A DNA stretch of 34,406 nucleotides from Lysinibacillus fusiformis (GTDB taxonomy: Bacteria > Bacillota > Bacilli > Bacillales_A > Planococcaceae): positions 1-34,406 of the forward strand of contig JASENG010000029.1 in the NCBI GenBank assembly GCA_030027265.1, written 5' to 3'. Position numbers and translations under genes: made by a program. This document shows, in pieces, positions 31,485 to 34,406 of this stretch (the stretch's first letter is position 1; every line of letters begins with the position of its first letter). The notes under the pieces are model-generated. The model searched no databases and was not told the DNA's origin. It was given only the letters and a program-made list of their open reading frames with translations.

Positions 31485-31553
31485 TTCCTTCACAATCTGG
31501 TCCTATCAAGGAAAAAAGGGATCTTCTTATTGAAAAATCGCTCCTTTTAATCG
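31485..31553 (-). repeat. Dispersed hairpin element, copy R22 (GAT-type inner stem)
   Basis: Left arm TTCCTTCACAATCTGGTCC, inner stem GGGATCTTCTT / GAAAAATCGCTCC, right arm degenerate (TTTTAATCGG). Confidence 0.7.
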
Positions 31554-31627
31554 GACATGAAACCTTTATAATTTATTAGCTTAACTTCTTATTTTTTTTT
31601 CATCATTCTTAACTGGAAAGTGAAGCT

Positions 31628-31698
31628 TTTCTCCCTACTCTGTCCCTTAATGAAGAATGCACAATTCTTACTGCAGAATCTGAGGCCGATTGTTGAAT
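31628..31698 (-). repeat. Dispersed hairpin element, copy R23
   Basis: Left arm degenerate (TTTTCTCCCTACTCTGTCCC), TTAATGAAGAA, inner arm GCACAATTCTTACTGCAGAA, right arm GGCCGATTGTTGAATAG. It lies 37 nt past the stop of the STAS gene. Between R22 and R23 nothing else is seen. Confidence 0.75.
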
Positions 31699-31735
31699 AG
31701 CCATACTTATTGGCGCTCTCAATCGTTACGTAGCC

Positions 31736-32059
31736 TCATTGGTTTACTCTTGCCAATTCAATATCCATAAATTCAATAAGACCTGTAATTGTAAACATCC
31801 TCATTATTCTTTCGGATACTACCAATTTCAAATCAGCTTTCTCTTTAATTACTCTCTTATAAAATGCAACAATTACTCCTAGACCACTACTATCCATAAA
31901 AATTACTTTTGACAAATCTAATTCTATAGTCATACTTTCTGTCAACCCAATTAATTCTAATTCATTTTTTAATATTAGCGCTGTATAATTGTCGATTTCT
32001 CCTTCAATAAACCCTATTAATAAATTATCAATTTCATGAAATTGTTTACTTAACCTCAT
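31736..32059 (-). CDS. STAS-domain anti-sigma factor antagonist (SpoIIAA-like)
   Basis: 107 residues, one STAS domain. The stretch LDLSKVIFMDSSGLGVIVAF closely resembles SpoIIAA, and Ser58 in DSSGLG is at the position phosphorylated by the SpoIIAB kinase in SpoIIAA. The C-terminal VVSERIMRMFTITGLIEFMD also follows the SpoIIAA pattern. In the family, the unphosphorylated form binds the anti-sigma kinase and frees the sigma factor. No SpoIIAB, RsbW-type kinase or sigma factor gene is adjacent, so this is an orphan antagonist, not the spoIIA operon. GGAGGCGG lies before the ATG. Confidence 0.9.
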   Translation of the reverse strand: MRLSKQFHEIDNLLIGFIEGEIDNYTALILKNELELIGLTESMTIELDLSKVIFMDSSGLGVIVAFYKRVIKEKADLKLVVSERIMRMFTITGLIEFMDIELARVNQ

Positions 32060-32229
32060 ATATCCGCCTCCATAATCGCTAATTTACCATTTCCCTCTTA
32101 GAATAAAACTAAACCTTTTCGACCACTTTTAAACAATTTTACCAATACTAATTTCCTACTATTTTTAGTTTTTTCATAACCCAATCATTCCACCCTCAAT
32201 ATTTCTTCTTTTAGGTGTTATTACATATA

Positions 32230-32273
32230 ATAAAAGCGTTTTCCTTATTCAAGGAAAACGCTTGATTGTTGAA
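32230..32273 (-). repeat. Dispersed hairpin element, copy R24 (right part)
   Basis: Perfect inner stem AAGCGTTTTCCTT / AAGGAAAACGCTT and right arm TGATTGTTGAA; the left outer arm is not recognisable. The inner stem is the AAAGCG type with compensatory changes relative to R7. Confidence 0.75.
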
Positions 32274-32286
32274 ATTCATTTTTCAA

Positions 32287-32379
32287 TTAATGCCCTCTAC
32301 CACCAGAACTACATTTAACATCTTCGTCCATTAAATTATAAGGAGGTAACCGTTTCTCGAAATCAGTTAATAGTCTAGT
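32287..32379 (-). pseudogene. Possible 3' remnant of an unknown gene
   Basis: Minus-strand open stretch RLLTDFEKRLPPYNLMDEDV followed by KCSSGGRGH and TAA at 32287; no start. It reads like a protein C-terminus but matches nothing I know. It lies between R24 and the truncated AraC-type gene. Confidence 0.25.
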
Positions 32380-32417
32380 TTATCTTCAATAATTAGTTTT
32401 TATAGAGTGATAAAATT

Positions 32418-32795
32418 TTATCCGTTTTTTGTGATTCTTCTTCCATCCTTATCATTAGCAGGAGAAGCAAAGGAAGGAAGATAATCTTGCCCTGTAATTT
32501 CTTTTGTAACTTTCCGCATGACTTCAGGTTTGATATTCAAGCAGCGATAGTCTAATGTTTCGTTGTCAATTGATTCGCAGGCATGATTGTCCAATGGGTT
32601 AAAAAATATTAAATCCCCGGTACCTATTACATATTCTTTGTTTTTACAAGATAATCGTCTTTGTCCACTCTCTATAAACCCAATTACATAGTATTCATGA
32701 AAGTGGTTCGGAAACTTTTGCATGATTCCTTCAAAACGATAAGCTTCTATTTGTAAATCATGATCAAAACGTACCGTTCTTTCTTCTTGCCCCAT
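32418..32795 (-). pseudogene. AraC-type regulator, truncated after the cupin sensor domain
   Basis: 125 residues. VRFDHDLQIEAYRFEGIMQK, FPNHFHEYYVIGFIESGQRR, then IGTGDLIFFNPLDNHACESI is the N-terminal cupin (AraC_binding) domain with its HFHEYY and NPxDNHAC motifs. Intact relatives continue with two C-terminal helix-turn-helix units (about 270 residues in total). Here the chain ends in an unrelated tail (SPANDKDGRRITKNG). The start is intact, with AAGGAGG 8 nt before the ATG, so a sensor domain without DNA binding could still be made. Most likely a deletion derivative. Confidence 0.75.
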
Positions 32796-32868
32796 TTGAA
32801 CAACCTCCTTTTTATTTCTGATAGTTAGTGTAACATACTTATTTTAAGGCTCTCTTGTAAGATATTGA

Positions 32869-32911
32869 CTAATAAAAATGGCGTGTCAGCTTTAAAAACT
32901 GTCACACCATT
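32869..32911 (-). terminator. Intrinsic terminator, minus strand
   Basis: AATGGTGTGACAG / CTGACACGCCATT (one mismatch, one wobble) followed by TTTATTAG on the minus strand. It is the first terminator after the secreted-protein gene at 33074, 160 nt past its stop; 32912-33073 holds nothing recognised. Confidence 0.7.
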
Positions 32912-33073
32912 CGTTTTAATTATATAAAAATCCACTACTACGGAAAGCGCTACAACCGTTCCGTTATACCATTATCTATCAAATATCTTAAAATTATTTT
33001 TTATATTATAATAAGTATCTTTGATAAACCATCTTCTCCATTGTGATTGCTCTAATTTTTTCTTTAAATTCCT

Positions 33074-33898
33074 TTAAATACCACTATCTTTTAAAAACCG
33101 TATACTATCTATTTTCCATGCATCTGCGGGGGAAAAACGGTATAAGTAAATATTTCCATTAAAGTATTTTCTTTGTGAATTATTACTCATCCACTCGATT
33201 TCAACTGGCACTTGAAGACTTATTTCATTTACTAGGTCTTCAACAGGAAGCATAGATATACTGTTTAAATTTATATTTTCAATCGATTGAATATGCTCTT
33301 TCCAGTCAATTTGCTGAAGGGAAATGGTTGAGATAATGCTAGAATCCTGCTGCTTAAATCCGGCTACATATGCATTAATTAGTTCATACGGGTCTGCACT
33401 GTCAACATACTCTTGAAGATTGCCTGCTGCTTTTAAAATCATTAGTTTATGGGATAAATCCATCGATTTTGTGCCGTGGGTCGTACTTCCATAAAAATGG
33501 ATGCAAAAATGACCAGGAAAATTATTTTCTAAAGCTCCAGCACCATGTGGCATCCCATGCATTGAAGCCGCAATCCATTGATCGTGATGAATGACAATAA
33601 TAGCTCTTCTTTTCCAGCTCCATTCACCGCCATATATCTTTTTCATTATTTTCGTATCTTTCGAAGTCAATGGCTGTACGTCCGCATGGCGATTTCCTGC
33701 ACGTCTCTGCACCTTAAACATTTTCCCAGTTTCCAAATCCAATACTGTAAACTTGCTGTACTTTGGCAAAATCCCATTCACTTTTTCCCAAGGAAGCATT
33801 TCAATCTGTAAACCCATACCCTCATCTTTTGCTAAAACATTGGAACAGTTAATGAACAAGGTAATTGTTAAAAGAATGACTGTAATAACACTTCGCAT
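33074..33898 (-). CDS. Secreted protein with putative cysteine active site (possible L,D-transpeptidase-like fold)
   Basis: 274 residues; signal peptide MRSVITVILLTITLFINC up to about NVLA-KDE at 23. The core has KVQRRAGNRHADVQPLTSKD, WSWKRRAIIVIH, AASMHGMPHGAGALENNFPG and HFCIHFYGSTTHGTKSMDLS (Cys132 between His130 and His134, plus His141). The same order of motifs (HADxxPL, WSWxRR, AASMxGMPH, GHFCIHF, HGT) occurs in secreted Firmicute proteins of unknown function. The GHFCIHF strand recalls the GC-I-R strand of YkuD L,D-transpeptidases, so cell-wall work is an inference. The site before the ATG is weak (GAGTGGA). It may be monocistronic. Confidence 0.8.
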   Translation of the reverse strand: MRSVITVILLTITLFINCSNVLAKDEGMGLQIEMLPWEKVNGILPKYSKFTVLDLETGKMFKVQRRAGNRHADVQPLTSKDTKIMKKIYGGEWSWKRRAIIVIHHDQWIAASMHGMPHGAGALENNFPGHFCIHFYGSTTHGTKSMDLSHKLMILKAAGNLQEYVDSADPYELINAYVAGFKQQDSSIISTISLQQIDWKEHIQSIENINLNSISMLPVEDLVNEISLQVPVEIEWMSNNSQRKYFNGNIYLYRFSPADAWKIDSIRFLKDSGI

Positions 33899-34132
33899 TT
33901 ATTCCACTCAATTTCATTATATTTTGAAAAATCTTTAGCATACAAAAAGCTTTCCTAAAATAGTTTGGATGTATTCATCACTTACTGTAATTATTCAAAG
34001 AACAATAAATGTGCGATCAACTTAATAAGCCAGTGATAAATAGAAATCATCTTTTAAAATAGCTGGAATTTTAATTTTCATGGTACTTTACATAATTTTC
34101 ATTAACAAAAATCAATTCTTACAGAAAGTTAT

Positions 34133-34196
34133 GTTTAACTATATGAACACAAAAAAGCACTTTTCTTAATCTCGAGAAAAGCGCCTGGTTGTTGAA
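34133..34196 (-). repeat. Dispersed hairpin element, copy R25 (AAAGCG-type stem)
   Basis: Inner stem GCACTTTTCTT / GAGAAAAGCGCC, right arm TGGTTGTTGAAAA; left outer arm weak. The gap 33899-34132 shows no gene. Confidence 0.75.
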
Positions 34197-34272
34197 AACT
34201 GTTTTTTTCTTAATTACAAAACCCATACCGAATTTAACAATTCCAAAAGATACTCAAATAGATAAATCTTCG

Positions 34273-34406
34273 TTATTTAAGATTTTGTGGTTCAGTCAAG
34301 AACATGCCTAATATATAGCCACAATCTTCACAGTTGTTTATTGCAAAATAAAAGTGCAGACTAGTGCAACGTATTTGTACAGAGTCTAGCACTTTTTTAG
34401 TGCCAC
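34273..34406 (-). pseudogene. Partial reading frame with CxxC, running off the window
   Basis: Minus-strand frame open from the right edge to TAA at 34273: KKVLDSVQIRCTSLHFYF, AINNCEDCGYILGMFLTEPQ, NLK. The CEDCGYI part looks like one knuckle of a zinc ribbon. However, a terminator-like hairpin lies inside the upstream part, which argues that only the last 30 codons are old coding sequence. Remnant or partial gene; family unknown. Confidence 0.35.
34350..34397. terminator. Terminator-like hairpin at the right edge
   Basis: AAAAGTGCAGACT / AGTCTAGCACTTTT with one mismatch position, then TTT on the plus strand and ATTTTG on the minus strand; loop about 20 nt. It would end a gene that lies beyond the window. 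Confidence 0.65.

Noticed and set aside
31736..32059. spoIIA sporulation operon
   Set aside because: The STAS gene is alone; no SpoIIAB kinase or sigma-F gene follows.

Overview
The window looks like a chromosomal segment of an AT-rich, endospore-forming member of the Bacillales (Bacillaceae or Planococcaceae type; genus not claimed). The support is a SspO-like spore protein, strong AGGAGG-type ribosome binding sites, frequent TTG/GTG starts, promoters that read as sigma-A, sigma-B, sigma-W and possibly sigma-G, and relatives of Bacillus genes (ydbS-ydbT, YhgE, PbuG-type permease, SpoIIAA-like STAS protein). No phage, complete insertion sequence, rRNA, tRNA or CRISPR array was seen. Gene density is low and most genes are on the minus strand.

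Layout. 1-770 is a 235-bp tandem array (3.3 copies) built from four diverged palindromic sub-repeats. 850-5500 holds gene remnants plus three small modules in which a DNA-binding regulator (PadR, PadR, Xre) is coupled to a membrane protein. 5680-7800 has an NhaC-type antiporter and a membrane-anchored protein. 8100-11430 has a LysR regulator followed by a YhgE/Pip membrane protein. 11680-14450 has a divergent pair, an SDR oxidoreductase and a phospholipase-D-like protein, each behind a sigma-B-like promoter. 14630-17430 has small membrane proteins and an SRPBCC protein. 18016-19997 is ydbS-ydbT behind a sigma-W-like promoter. 20130-24300 mixes intact accessory genes (DUF3885, VOC, GrpB, nucleotidyltransferase) with decayed genes. 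24400-27190 holds convergent MATE and purine-permease genes. 27300-34406 holds sspO, small membrane proteins, a copper-storage-like protein, a VOC protein, truncated MerR and AraC regulators, an orphan SpoIIAA-like STAS protein and a secreted protein.

The most striking feature is not a gene. About 23 copies of a roughly 70-bp nested-hairpin element are scattered between the genes, about one per 1.5 kb. All copies that can be oriented point the same way. Outer arms match TTCAACAATC / GATTGTTGAA. An inner stem varies in sequence but keeps pairing. Read on the minus strand, the inner stem is followed by a T-run, as in an intrinsic terminator, and most copies sit just after the stop codon of a minus-strand reading frame. 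The same region carries about ten truncated or frameshifted gene remnants, several of which abut an element. The window therefore looks like a slowly decaying accessory region seeded with a mobile or formerly mobile terminator-like repeat.
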